DNA from: Microbulbifer guangxiensis
GTDB lineage: Bacteria; Pseudomonadota; Gammaproteobacteria; Pseudomonadales; Cellvibrionaceae
Direction: 5' to 3'
Length of the DNA stretch: 64,000 nucleotides
Assembly: GCF_021729075.1 (NCBI RefSeq)
Contig: NZ_JAJSAQ010000008.1
Coordinates: 46,062 to 110,061 of the forward strand
Part shown: piece by piece, positions 11,329 through 20,824 of the stretch
Layout: every line of letters starts with the position of its first letter
Position numbering within the stretch: the stretch's first letter is position 1
The notes under the pieces: model-generated
The model's database searches: none
The model's input: only the letters and a program-made list of their open reading frames with translations
Told to the model about the DNA's origin: nothing
Translations under genes and position numbers: made by a program

Positions 11329-12678
11329 ATGAGTACTCTGACCTGTTTCAAGGCCTATGATCTGCGCGGCCGGGTCCCCGATGAGCTGAACGCCGATGTG
11401 GCCTACCGGGTGGGCCGCGCCTTCGCCCAGTTCCTGGATGCGCGCCGGGTGGTGGTGGGCCACGACATCCGCCTGACCAGCCCCGAACTGACCGATGCCC
11501 TGGCCAACGGCCTGCGCGATGCCGGTGCCGATGTCTACCATATCGGTGAGTGCGGTACTGAAGAGATCTACTTCTCCACCTTCCACGGCGACTTCGACGG
11601 CGGTATCTGCGTGACCGCCAGCCACAACCCCATGGACTACAACGGCATGAAGTTCGTGCGTGCCGGCAGCCGCCCGATCAGTGGCGACACTGGCCTGAAG
11701 GACATTCAGCGGCTGGCGGAAGAGAATGAGTTCGCCCCGGTGGAAAAGCGTGGCGAACTGAAGCATTTCGAGCACCGTGCCGATTTCGTCCAGCACCTGC
11801 TGGGCTATGTGGACGGCGAGCAGCTCAAGCCACTGAAGCTGGTGGTCAACGCCGGTAACGGCGGTGCCGGCTCGGTAGTGGATGCCCTGGCGCCGCACCT
11901 GCCGTTCGAATTCGTCCGCGTACACCATGAGCCGAATGGCAACTTCCCCAACGGTATCCCCAACCCGCTGCTGCCGGAGAACCGTGCTTCCACGGCCCAG
12001 GCCGTGAAAGAGAGTGGGGCTGATTTCGGTATTGCCTGGGATGGCGACTTCGACCGCTGCTTCTTCTTTGATGAAAACGGCGAGTTCATCGAGGGTTACT
12101 ATGTCGTCGGCCTGCTGGCCGAGGCGTTCCTGCTCAAGCAGCAGGGTGCCAAGATCGTGCACGACCCGCGCCTGACCTGGAACACCGAGGATATCGTCAA
12201 GGCGGCGGGCGGGGAGCCGGTGCAGAGCAAGACCGGCCACGCGTTCATCAAGGAGCGCATGCGCAAGGAAGACGCCATCTACGGTGGCGAAATGAGTGCG
12301 CACCACTATTTCCGTGACTTCGCCTACTGCGACAGCGGCATGATCCCGTGGCTGCTGGTGGCCGAGCTGGTCAGCCGCAGCGGCAAGCCCCTGTCCGAGC
12401 TGGTGGGTGAGCGCATGGCGGCGTTCCCCTGCTCCGGTGAGATCAACTCCAAGGTGGAAGACCCGGCAGCCCTGCTGAAAGCGGCGGAAGAAAAGTACGC
12501 CCCGGATGCCGAAAGCGTCGAACACGTGGATGGCCTCAGCGTGGCGTTTGCCGACTGGCGCTTCAACCTGCGCATGTCCAACACCGAGCCGGTGGTGCGC
12601 CTGAACGTGGAGTCCCGCGGCGACCCGGCGCTGATGCAGGAGAAAACGGAAGAGCTGCTGAATCTGATTCGCGGCTGA
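11329..12678 (+). CDS. manB: Phosphomannomutase (ManB/CpsG type)
   Basis: An alpha-D-phosphohexomutase converting mannose-6-phosphate to mannose-1-phosphate for GDP-mannose; related enzymes also act on glucose phosphates. The 449-residue product begins [15 protein letters not shown] and carries the phosphoserine loop [13 protein letters not shown], the metal-binding DGDFDR, the sugar-binding GEMSAHHYF and the phosphate-binding [12 protein letters not shown]. These agree closely with enterobacterial CpsG/ManB. ATG 11329 is preceded by AAGGGAAG; the frame is open one codon further. It sits downstream of galU and ends before a clear terminator. Confidence 0.93.
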   Translation: MSTLTCFKAYDLRGRVPDELNADVAYRVGRAFAQFLDARRVVVGHDIRLTSPELTDALANGLRDAGADVYHIGECGTEEIYFSTFHGDFDGGICVTASHNPMDYNGMKFVRAGSRPISGDTGLKDIQRLAEENEFAPVEKRGELKHFEHRADFVQHLLGYVDGEQLKPLKLVVNAGNGGAGSVVDALAPHLPFEFVRVHHEPNGNFPNGIPNPLLPENRASTAQAVKESGADFGIAWDGDFDRCFFFDENGEFIEGYYVVGLLAEAFLLKQQGAKIVHDPRLTWNTEDIVKAAGGEPVQSKTGHAFIKERMRKEDAIYGGEMSAHHYFRDFAYCDSGMIPWLLVAELVSRSGKPLSELVGERMAAFPCSGEINSKVEDPAALLKAAEEKYAPDAESVEHVDGLSVAFADWRFNLRMSNTEPVVRLNVESRGDPALMQEKTEELLNLIRG

Positions 12679-12703
12679 TCGGCGAAACTGCACTGATGCG
12701 ATG

Positions 12704-12732
12704 AAGGGCGAACATGGTGTTCGCCCTTTTTC
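12704..12732 (+). terminator. Intrinsic terminator of galU-manB
   Basis: AAGGGCGAACA / TGTTCGCCCTT form an 11-bp stem around a 3-nt loop and run into a stretch of T residues, 26 bp after the manB stop codon. Confidence 0.9.
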
Positions 12733-12781
12733 GTTTGGTGACTTGCACAAAGTGTAGTGGCGGCCCGGTAGCCGGTTGCGC

Positions 12782-12920
12782 CTTCGCGAGACGTCTGTCG
12801 ACCTTGTCGGGCCCGCCTGTTCAACTCTTTCAAGCAAAGCTGCTCTCGCGAAGAAAGGCTGGGGCGGTCACATACTGCGCCCTGACAGCACGACCTCGCT
12901 GCGCGGGAATGGCTGTCAGG
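12782..12920. repeat. Pair of spaced inverted repeats in gene-free DNA
   Basis: CTTCGCGAGA (12782-12791) is repeated inverted as TCTCGCGAAG (12844-12853), and CCTGACAGC (12881-12889) as GCTGTCAGG (12912-12920). All arms are perfect. No convincing coding frame or ribosome-binding site occurs in the gene-free stretch 12733-13132; it could hold a structured RNA or the remains of a mobile repeat. Confidence 0.5.
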
Positions 12921-12991
12921 TGGGAAATGGTGTTGAGCTGATGTCTGGATGCAGCCCCCGCCTGCCGAAAGTGGCATTCATTTCGGGGGAA

Positions 12992-13104
12992 GGTGCTGTT
13001 GCTGGCGAACTCCTGCCGGACCTTACGCGGCCATGGATGGCCGCGTAGAGCCTACAGGGAAGTATTTACGGCGTGTCCGGCAGGATTTCGCCAGCGGCAG
13101 CGCC
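12992..13104. repeat. 113-bp cruciform-type repeat element (nested inverted repeats)
   Basis: Outer arms of 29 bp (12992-13020 and 13076-13104) are inverted copies with 25 of 29 matching positions. They enclose a 24-bp element (13024-13047) whose 11-bp arms TACGCGGCCAT / ATGGCCGCGTA flank GG. The layout resembles dispersed intergenic palindromic elements of marine gammaproteobacteria (recalled, not checked). It ends 28 bp before the ispB stop codon. Only one copy was noticed in this window. It may also act as a terminator for ispB, but there is no T-run. Confidence 0.6.
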
Positions 13105-13132
13105 GCCACGGAGGTGACGACAGCGGCCGGGG

Positions 13133-14095
13133 TTACACCGTACGCTCGACTGCAAAACTGGCCAGCTGTTGCAGGGCCGTTTTCTGCTCCCCTTCCGCCA
13201 GAAACGCCAGCTGGCTCCTGGCCTCATCGACTGCAGTACGCGCCCGCTCCATGGTGTAATCCAGAGCACCGCAGGCCTCGATCGCCGTCACGATCTCGGT
13301 CAGCCGTTCGGCACTGCGCTGCTCGATGGCTTCCCGCACCAGCGCGGCCTGTTCGGCGGTGCCGTTGGCCATGGTGTAGATCAGTGGCATGGTGGGTTTG
13401 CCTTCGGCCAGGTCGTCGCCCACGTTTTTGCCCAGCTCTTCCGGATTGCCGCGATAGTCCAGGGCATCGTCCACCAGTTGGAACGCCAGGCCCAGCTTGC
13501 GGCCGTAGAGCTTGAGGGCCTCGCGCTCCCCGGGGTTGCAGCCTGCCAGTACCGCGGCCGTCTCGCAGGCGGCCTCGAACAGGGCGCCGGTCTTCTTGTG
13601 AATGACGGTGAGGTAGTTCTCCTCACTGACCTGCGGGTCGCCGGCATTCACCAGCTGCTGTACCTCACCTTCGGCGATGGTGTTGGTGGTGTCTGAGAGC
13701 ACCGCCATGATGTCCATGTCCTGCAGGGCTACCATCATCTGGAAGGCGCGGGAGTAGAGGAAGTCGCCGACCAGAACGGCTGGAGCGTTGCCCCATTGGG
13801 CGTTGGCGGTCAGGCGGCCGCGGCGCCGCTCGGAGGTGTCCACCACATCGTCGTGGAGCAGGGTGGCGGTGTGGATGAATTCGATGATGGTGGCCAGGTC
13901 GATGTGGTTCTGGCCCTGGTAACCCGCCGCTCGGGCGCAGAGTAGCACCAGCAATGGGCGCAGGCGCTTGCCGCCGGCCTCTACCAGGTAATGGCCGATG
14001 TTTTCCACCAGGGGAACGTCCGAGTGCAATTGGTCGAGGATGCGCTGATTGACCGCGGCGAAGTCGTCCGCGGCGACCCGGTGGAAAGGCAACAT
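13133..14095 (-). CDS. ispB: Octaprenyl/polyprenyl diphosphate synthase
   Basis: A trans-isoprenyl diphosphate synthase that builds the long side chain of ubiquinone from farnesyl diphosphate and IPP. The 320-residue protein shows both aspartate-rich motifs, DDVVD after HTATLLH and DDALD in AFQLVDDALDYRG, and the substrate-binding GGKRLRP. Length and gene position next to rplU-rpmA match IspB of Pseudomonas and E. coli; the exact chain length (C40 or C45) cannot be told from sequence. It is divergent from rplU. Confidence 0.95.
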   Translation of the reverse strand: MLPFHRVAADDFAAVNQRILDQLHSDVPLVENIGHYLVEAGGKRLRPLLVLLCARAAGYQGQNHIDLATIIEFIHTATLLHDDVVDTSERRRGRLTANAQWGNAPAVLVGDFLYSRAFQMMVALQDMDIMAVLSDTTNTIAEGEVQQLVNAGDPQVSEENYLTVIHKKTGALFEAACETAAVLAGCNPGEREALKLYGRKLGLAFQLVDDALDYRGNPEELGKNVGDDLAEGKPTMPLIYTMANGTAEQAALVREAIEQRSAERLTEIVTAIEACGALDYTMERARTAVDEARSQLAFLAEGEQKTALQQLASFAVERTV

Positions 14096-14159
14096 GGGTG
14101 GGTTCCTTATACTGCTTTATAGGGCTGTCAGAGTCGCCGGTGCTGCGGCGCGGGCGCTA

Positions 14160-14188
14160 TTGTATCAATCACGGGAATTGATTAGAAT
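14160..14188 (+). promoter_or_regulatory. Candidate promoter of rplU-rpmA
   Basis: TTGTAT (14160-14165), a 17-bp spacer and TAGAAT (14183-14188), followed by a GC-rich discriminator. It predicts a 5' leader of about 138 nt before the rplU start. Confidence 0.65.
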
Positions 14189-14194
14189 CTGCGC

Positions 14195-14332
14195 CCCGTT
14201 TGACCGGCCCTCGCGGCCCGTCAGGGACAAGCTGTTAAAACACACGGCGCAAGCTCCCGAAATGCGGAGCAGTGACTGCCAGGTTCTGGTGTCTGCCCGC
14301 TGCTTCGTGTCGTCCATTCGGAGCATAGAGAT
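14195..14332 (+). other. Long 5' untranslated leader of rplU mRNA
   Basis: About 138 nt separate the predicted start of transcription from the rplU ATG, unusually long for this window. It can fold: GACCGGCC pairs with GGCCCGTC around 14200-14222 (one mismatch), and nested AGCAG...CTGCT with CCAG/CTGG arms occur around 14268-14306. Autogenous control by a ribosomal protein is a possibility, not a demonstrated one. Confidence 0.35.
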
Positions 14333-14644
14333 ATGTACGCTGTAATTGAGAGCGGTGGCAAGCAGCACCGCGTAGAAGAAGGCGAAGTACTTCGCCTGGA
14401 GAAGCTGGAAGTTGCAACCGGCGATTCCATCGATTTTGACAAGGTGCTGATGGTCGTCGACGGCGACAAGATCAACATCGGCGCCCCCGTTGTAGACGGC
14501 GCAAAAGTGACTGCCGAAGTGGTTAGCCACGGCCGCGGCGAGAAGGTGAGAATCATCAAGTTCCGCCGTCGCAAGCACTCCATGAAGCGCCAGGGCCACC
14601 GTCAGTGGTACACCGAAGTTAAAATCACTGGCATCAAGGCATAA
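14333..14644 (+). CDS. rplU: 50S ribosomal protein L21
   Basis: L21 is a 23S rRNA-binding protein of the large subunit. The 103-residue product begins [18 protein letters not shown] and contains [19 protein letters not shown] and a [18 protein letters not shown]-terminus, all diagnostic. It is followed 18 bp later by rpmA, the near-universal L21-L27 operon, and then a terminator before obgE. Confidence 0.99.
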   Translation: MYAVIESGGKQHRVEEGEVLRLEKLEVATGDSIDFDKVLMVVDGDKINIGAPVVDGAKVTAEVVSHGRGEKVRIIKFRRRKHSMKRQGHRQWYTEVKITGIKA

Positions 14645-14662
14645 GCAGAGGAGTAACGACTC

Positions 14663-14920
14663 ATGGCACACAAGAAAGCTGGCGGTAGTACGCGCAATGG
14701 GCGCGATTCCGAAAGTAAACGCCTGGGCGTGAAGCGCTTTGGCGGCCAGGCCGTAGCGGCAGGCAACATCATCGTGCGTCAGCGCGGCACCAAGTTCCAC
14801 GCCGGCGTCAACGTTGGTATGGGCAAGGACCACACCCTGTTCGCCACTGCGGACGGCGTTGTGAAGTTCGAAGTCAAAGGCCCCAACAACCGCAAGTTCG
14901 TTTCTATCGAAACTGCCTAA
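14663..14920 (+). CDS. rpmA: 50S ribosomal protein L27
   Basis: L27 lies near the peptidyl-transferase centre. The 85-residue protein starts [20 protein letters not shown] and contains LGVKRFGGQ and [15 protein letters not shown], the family signature. The N-terminus directly begins with the mature sequence, with no Firmicutes-type cleaved extension. A GAGGAG ribosome-binding site precedes the ATG. Confidence 0.99.
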   Translation: MAHKKAGGSTRNGRDSESKRLGVKRFGGQAVAAGNIIVRQRGTKFHAGVNVGMGKDHTLFATADGVVKFEVKGPNNRKFVSIETA

Positions 14921-14937
14921 GCGGTTAGCAGCCTTAG

Positions 14938-16260
<1,323 letters not shown>

Positions 16261-16312
16261 GGCCGGGCGGGCCGGCCTCTGTGCCCCGTATTGGGGCAGT
16301 TTCGGGGGGAAC

Positions 16313-17446
16313 ATGGATTTCGTAGCGGCTCGCCAGCGGCTGGCAAACACCCGGCGCTGGGTCATCAAGATCGGCAGTGCGCTTATCACCGACAACGGCC
16401 GCGGGGTCAACCGCGAGGCCATTTTCCAGTGGGCCAGCCAGATGGCGGCGCTGCGTGCCCGCGGCGTCGAGGTGTTGCTGGTCTCCTCCGGCGCCGTGGC
16501 CGCGGGCATGGACCGCCTGGGTTGGCATCGTCGCCCGGAGTCCATCCACCAGTTACAGGCGGCCGCCGCCGTGGGCCAGAGCCACCTGGTGCAGGTCTAC
16601 GAGCAGGCTTTTGGCCAGTTCGACTGCCGCACCGCCCAGATCCTGCTCGACCACGACGACCTCTCCAACCGCACCCGCTACCTCAATGCCCGCAGTACCC
16701 TGCGAACTTTGCTCTCCCTCGGCGTGGTGCCGATCATCAATGAAAACGACACGGTGGTCACCGACGAGATCCGTTTCGGTGACAACGACACCCTGGCGGC
16801 GCTGGTGGCCAACCTGGTAGAGGCGGAGGCGTTGATGATCCTCACCGATGCCGACGGCCTGTTCACCGAGGATCCCCGCGACAATCCTGCCGCTGAGCTG
16901 ATCCGTGAGGGATCCGCCGGTGATCCGGCACTGCTGGGCATGGCGGGTGGTTCCCGCAGCGGTCTCGGTCGCGGCGGCATGACCACCAAGGTGCGCGCGG
17001 CCCAGCTGGCGGCGCGCTCCGGCGCCGGCACGGTTATCGTTGGCGGTGCGGTGGAAGGTGTGATTGAGCGGGTGAGTGCCGGTGAGCGTCTGGGCACCCT
17101 GCTGTTGCCGGAAGCCGACCCCATGACCGCGCGCAAGCGCTGGCTGGCGGGCCAGTTGCAGGTGCGTGGGAAACTGGTGCTGGATGCCGGGGCCGAGCGG
17201 GCGCTGCGGGAGAGTGGTCGCAGCCTGCTGGCGGTGGGGGTCAGTGCCGTGGAGGGGCATTTCCGCCGCGGGGAGCTGGTGTCCTGCTGCAACGGCGCCG
17301 GCGCGGAGATCGCCCGTGGGCTGGTGAATTACGACAGTAGCGAAACGATCCGCATCGTGGGGCAGCCGTCAGAGCGGTTCGCGGAGTTGCTGGGCTACCG
17401 GGATGACGAGGAACTGATCCATCGCGATAACCTGATCCTGCTGTAA
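16313..17446 (+). CDS. proB: Glutamate 5-kinase
   Basis: ProB phosphorylates glutamate in the first step of proline synthesis and is usually feedback-inhibited by proline. The 377-residue protein has an amino-acid-kinase domain ([49 protein letters not shown]) and a C-terminal PUA domain (about residues 280-360, [23 protein letters not shown]). The ATG is preceded by GGGGGAAC. Position after obgE matches Pseudomonas. A small hairpin (TGCCCC/GGGGCA) lies in the 52-bp gap from obgE. Confidence 0.97.
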   Translation: MDFVAARQRLANTRRWVIKIGSALITDNGRGVNREAIFQWASQMAALRARGVEVLLVSSGAVAAGMDRLGWHRRPESIHQLQAAAAVGQSHLVQVYEQAFGQFDCRTAQILLDHDDLSNRTRYLNARSTLRTLLSLGVVPIINENDTVVTDEIRFGDNDTLAALVANLVEAEALMILTDADGLFTEDPRDNPAAELIREGSAGDPALLGMAGGSRSGLGRGGMTTKVRAAQLAARSGAGTVIVGGAVEGVIERVSAGERLGTLLLPEADPMTARKRWLAGQLQVRGKLVLDAGAERALRESGRSLLAVGVSAVEGHFRRGELVSCCNGAGAEIARGLVNYDSSETIRIVGQPSERFAELLGYRDDEELIHRDNLILL

Positions 17447-17485
17447 CCCCGTCGCTATGGTGGGTTTGCCGCCCTGCAGAAACAA

Positions 17486-17511
17486 AAAAACCCCGCCGTG
17501 GCGGGGTTTTT
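17486..17511. terminator. Bidirectional terminator between proB and rpsT
   Basis: AAAAACCCCGC / GCGGGGTTTTT, an 11-bp perfect stem with a 4-nt loop, with A and T runs on both sides, between the convergent proB and rpsT genes. Confidence 0.93.
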
Positions 17512-17526
17512 GCGTCTGAGCGCGGA

Positions 17527-17793
17527 TCAGGCAGCCAGGGCTTTGATCTTGGCGTTCAGGCGGCTCTTGTGACGGGCGGCCTTATTCTTGTGAATAATGC
17601 CCTTGTCCGCCATACGGTCGATGACCGGTACCGCTTCCGCGTAGGCTGTCTTGGCTTTTTCCGCATCACCTGCATCAATGGCCGCAACTACCTTCTTGAT
17701 GTAGGTGCGCACCATGGAGCGCAGGCTGGCGTTGTGTTTACGGCGCTTGTCGTTCTGGCGCGCGCGTTTCTTCGCTTGAGGTGAGTTGGCCAC
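17527..17793 (-). CDS. rpsT: 30S ribosomal protein S20
   Basis: S20 binds 16S rRNA early in small-subunit assembly. The 88-residue basic helical protein ([21 protein letters not shown]...; [19 protein letters not shown]) is typical. It begins with GTG, preceded by the AGGAG ribosome-binding site; non-AUG starts of rpsT are known in E. coli (UUG) and fit weak, autoregulated initiation. Its promoter overlaps the stop codon of the upstream pdsS gene. Confidence 0.98.
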   Translation of the reverse strand: MANSPQAKKRARQNDKRRKHNASLRSMVRTYIKKVVAAIDAGDAEKAKTAYAEAVPVIDRMADKGIIHKNKAARHKSRLNAKIKALAA

Positions 17794-17858
17794 CGGTTGC
17801 TCCTGTTGGAATCTAAAAACTCTGTAACTAACGGGCCGGGGCCCGATTGGGACGCGAC

Positions 17859-17886
17859 ATTATCCCCACAGTTGGTTGTTTGTCAA
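17859..17886 (-). promoter_or_regulatory. Promoter of rpsT, overlapping the end of pdsS
   Basis: On the minus strand a perfect TTGACA (17886-17881), a 16-bp spacer and GATAAT (17864-17859). The -35 hexamer overlaps the pdsS stop codon (17883-17885), so pdsS transcription would run through the rpsT promoter. Confidence 0.8.
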
Positions 17887-19955
17887 CCGCTTCCGGGGCT
17901 TGCGGCGGACTCTGCATTTCCGGTCAATCCATTGGGTAGCAGCAGCGTGAACACGGCGCCCTTATTGTCTTTGCGATTGGCCGCTGTGAGCCGCCCGCCG
18001 TGGAATTCGGCGATGAGTCGGGCGATATAAAGGCCGAGTCCCAGGTGACCACCGCGGTCGCCGTCACTGCGAACGGAGACCAGTGAGTCGAACAGCTTGC
18101 GGTCGAAGCCCTCCGGCAGCAGGGGCCCCTCGTTTTCCACCTGAATCACGTAGGCATCACCGTGGCAGCGGGCGTGTACGGCGATTGTGCTGCCTGAGGG
18201 GGCGAAGCTCACGGCGTTGTCCACCAGCTTGTCCATTAGCTGTGCCAGCAGTTCCGGCGCGCCGTGGCAGGGCAGGGGGCCCTCGGGGCAGTTCAGCACG
18301 AACGGCTGTGTCGGGTGGGCATCTGCGTAGCACTGCACCAGCGCCTGCAGAAGATCCGCCAGGTCGAAGGATTCCCGTTCGGCGTGACGGATGCTGGCCT
18401 CCAGGTCGCTGGCGGCGGAGAGGCTGTTGAGGATGCCGCTCAGCCGGGCGCTGCCCTCCTGGGCCCGCGCCGCATAGCGGCGGCCGTCTGCCGGTAATTC
18501 CGCCATGGCAAGGTTGTCCAGCGATGAGCGCACCACTGCCAGTGGTGTGCGCAACTCGTGGGAGAGCTTGCTGGCGAGGGTGCGCAGATAGTGGTGGTAG
18601 CGGTCCAGCTCAGCCAGCAGATCGGCAAAGGCGCGGTTGAGGTCGCCCAGCTCGTCGCCGAGCCGGGCCCGCGGGAAGCTGCCGCGGAGTCGCCCGCTGC
18701 TGTCGACAGCATTGGTGGCAGCCCGGTGCAGCCTGCGCACCCGCCAGGACAGCCAGCTGGCATAGCCGAGCAACAACAATGCTGCGGCCCCGGCGGCGGA
18801 GGCGGACAGCAGCCACAGGCGGTGGGCGGCCGACTCCGTCAGTGCCAGCATGCTGTCACCGGACTGGAGGGCGATGACCCGGCCCAGCAACGGTCGCTCG
18901 ACAATGTCGTCGACCCGGGTGATTACCGGCGCGCTGGCCGCCGCAATGCGGCTCTCCCGGGGGCCGTGGAACCAGAGGGTGTCGGTGTCCCGGTTGTCGG
19001 TTGGGAAGGCCGGCATTCCGTCTGCCGGTAGTGCCGGCAGGTCGCTTCTGCTCAGCAGCCTGCGGTAGGCCCAGCGCTGCAGCCAGGACGCGTTTTCCCG
19101 CACCGCGGGTGTGGCTTCCATGGCGCCGGCAGTGGCCAGTACAAAGCCCTCGCTGTCCACGACAGCGAGCTGCAGTCCCGGCCGCTGGAAGTGATCCAGC
19201 TCACTTTGAAGTTCCGGCAGCGGCTGCACCAGTCGGCCGGGGATGCCGTCATCCGGCAATGTCGAGGCCAGCCTGAGGGGCGGGCCGCCGTTACTGTGCT
19301 GGCGATCCAGCACGGAAATGGCCATCTCGCCGGCGGCCAGTGTCCTGGGCAGGGCCAGCTCCAGCTGGTAGCCGCTGGCATCGGAGGTCCAGCGCCCCCG
19401 CAGGCGCAGCTCCCGCTCGACGTCGCCGCGCGCACGGTTGTGCCACAGGGCTGACGCCGGCCCCCGGCTGGCCACCGGCAGGGTGAAATGGCGGCCGCCG
19501 GTCTGGATCTCTACCGTGTCTCCGCTGGCGTGCAGGCCCGTGCGTGGATCGTTGTAGCTGGGGCTTTTATCAATCACGGTGAGCAACAGGAAGATGCGGT
19601 CCCTATGCTGTCCCAGGGTGACCCTGGCCATCGTATTGCTTTCTGCATCGAGCAGCGGTTTCGCGGGCAGGCTCCACTGGCGCCACTCCTCACCATAGCC
19701 GTCCACCTGGGGCGCCTGTGGCAGGGGATTGAGGTAGAGCTGGGCCCCGGGCGGGCGAGAGTGGCGTTCGGTGTCGGGCAGGATCAGCCGCGGAGCGCTG
19801 GACAGCCGCGCGGCGACGGCACTGGCGGTGGCTTCCAGCGCCTGCATCTGGCCGTTGGCGAGGGCGCTGTCCACCTGGCGCAGGTACTGGCAGCCCGCCC
19901 AGGGCATTGCCAGGGTGACCAGGCTGACCAGGAGCAGCTGGCGTCTCAGTCTCAC
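17883..19955 (-). CDS. pdsS: Sensor histidine kinase of the proteobacterial dedicated sortase system (PdsS-like)
   Basis: A 690-residue membrane kinase. The N-terminus (MRLRRQLLLVSLVTLAMPWA, then GCQYLRQVDSAL) is a signal-anchor like that recalled for PdsS. Residues ~60-370 are periplasmic and begin with a CBM9-like stretch (YLNPLPQAPQVDGYGEEWRQW; DGYGEEW is typical). A second membrane helix lies near 382-402, then HAMP, the H-box SHELRTPLAV, N-box DKLVDNAVSF and GLGLYIARL. Known Pds kinases accompany a marine-type sortase and its substrate; neither is nearby here. Order on the minus strand is pdsO, pdsR, pdsS with a 36-bp gap to pdsR. The assignment rests on remembered family features. Confidence 0.8.
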   Translation of the reverse strand: MRLRRQLLLVSLVTLAMPWAGCQYLRQVDSALANGQMQALEATASAVAARLSSAPRLILPDTERHSRPPGAQLYLNPLPQAPQVDGYGEEWRQWSLPAKPLLDAESNTMARVTLGQHRDRIFLLLTVIDKSPSYNDPRTGLHASGDTVEIQTGGRHFTLPVASRGPASALWHNRARGDVERELRLRGRWTSDASGYQLELALPRTLAAGEMAISVLDRQHSNGGPPLRLASTLPDDGIPGRLVQPLPELQSELDHFQRPGLQLAVVDSEGFVLATAGAMEATPAVRENASWLQRWAYRRLLSRSDLPALPADGMPAFPTDNRDTDTLWFHGPRESRIAAASAPVITRVDDIVERPLLGRVIALQSGDSMLALTESAAHRLWLLSASAAGAAALLLLGYASWLSWRVRRLHRAATNAVDSSGRLRGSFPRARLGDELGDLNRAFADLLAELDRYHHYLRTLASKLSHELRTPLAVVRSSLDNLAMAELPADGRRYAARAQEGSARLSGILNSLSAASDLEASIRHAERESFDLADLLQALVQCYADAHPTQPFVLNCPEGPLPCHGAPELLAQLMDKLVDNAVSFAPSGSTIAVHARCHGDAYVIQVENEGPLLPEGFDRKLFDSLVSVRSDGDRGGHLGLGLYIARLIAEFHGGRLTAANRKDNKGAVFTLLLPNGLTGNAESAASPGSG

Positions 19956-19991
19956 CGTCTAATCCCCATAGGTTGCCGGCACATTGCCGGC

Positions 19992-20681
19992 TCAGGCCTG
20001 CCAGCGATAGCCGAGGCCATAGGCGGTGGCGATGGCATCGAAGCGATCGTCCACTGCCTGGAACTTGCGACGGATGCGCTTGACGTGGGAGGTGATGGTG
20101 CTGTCGTCCAGGACCACCTGCGCGGCTTCCATCAGCTGGCTGCGGGATTTCACATGGCCGGGGCGGCGGGCCAGGGCGTACACGATCCAGAACTCGGTCA
20201 CCGTCAGGTCGACCGGCTCGCTGTTCCAGCGGCAGTGCATTCGCTCGACATCCAGTTCCAGGGCGCCCTGCTGCAGGCGTTCGCCCTCATCGTTACGGCT
20301 TTTCAGCACACTCACCCGGCGCAGCAACGCATTGATGCGTGCCTGCATATGAGGCAGGGAGATGTCCTTGGTGAGATAGTCGTCGGCCCCCAGGCGCAGG
20401 CCGGAAATGATATCCAGCTCCGAGTCGCGGGCAGTGAGGAACAGGATCGGCAGGGCTGGTGCCATGGCCCGCAGTTCGCGACAGAGCTCGAAGCCGCCCT
20501 CCACTTCAGTCCCCAGTCCCACGTCGATCACGGCCAGGTCCGGCAACCGCTGGCGGAAGGCTGTCAGGGCCTCATTGCGGCTTTCGTACAGGTTGACCTG
20601 ATAGCCGCTGCGGCGCAGGGCGTCGCGATAGTTCTCGGCGATCGCGCGTTCGTCCTCGACGATGGCAATGGTGGGATTCAT
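19992..20681 (-). CDS. pdsR: Response regulator of the proteobacterial dedicated sortase system (PdsR-like)
   Basis: An OmpR-type response regulator of 229 residues: receiver domain with acidic pocket ED at 9-10, phospho-acceptor Asp53 (AVIDVGLG), Thr in LFLTARDSE and Lys in DDYLTKDIS, followed by a winged-helix DNA-binding domain (residues ~130-225). I place the start at ATG 20681 (MNPTIAIVEDERAIAENYRDAL); an in-frame ATG 15 codons upstream adds non-conserved residues. It is the evident partner of the adjacent kinase. Target promoters are unknown. Confidence 0.85.
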   Translation of the reverse strand: MNPTIAIVEDERAIAENYRDALRRSGYQVNLYESRNEALTAFRQRLPDLAVIDVGLGTEVEGGFELCRELRAMAPALPILFLTARDSELDIISGLRLGADDYLTKDISLPHMQARINALLRRVSVLKSRNDEGERLQQGALELDVERMHCRWNSEPVDLTVTEFWIVYALARRPGHVKSRSQLMEAAQVVLDDSTITSHVKRIRRKFQAVDDRFDAIATAYGLGYRWQA

Positions 20682-20777
20682 GGTTGTTTCGGCGTTTCTT
20701 TGATCGTGCGGGGGATGATGCCGCATTTGCGCAGGGTAGGCGAGCGGGCACGGCGGCGGGGCATCCGCGGGCGGGAC

Positions 20778-20809
20778 GCCCCGATCGGGGCCCGGTTGTT
20801 CGGGCCCCG
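20778..20809. promoter_or_regulatory. Competing GC-rich hairpins between pdsO and pdsR
   Basis: A 14-bp palindrome (20778-20791, GCCCCGATCGGGGC) overlaps a 9-bp stem (CGGGGCCCG / CGGGCCCCG, 20786-20794 and 20801-20809). The two cannot form together. They lie in the 143-bp gap between pdsO and pdsR and could attenuate read-through, although no T-run follows on the minus strand. Confidence 0.4.
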
Positions 20810-20824
20810 GGCTTTAAGGGAGGC

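Noticed and set aside
12949..13515. Plus-strand open frame entering the repeat element and the ispB region
   Set aside because: Translation is Pro/Arg-rich without domains, crosses the palindromic element and is antisense to ispB.
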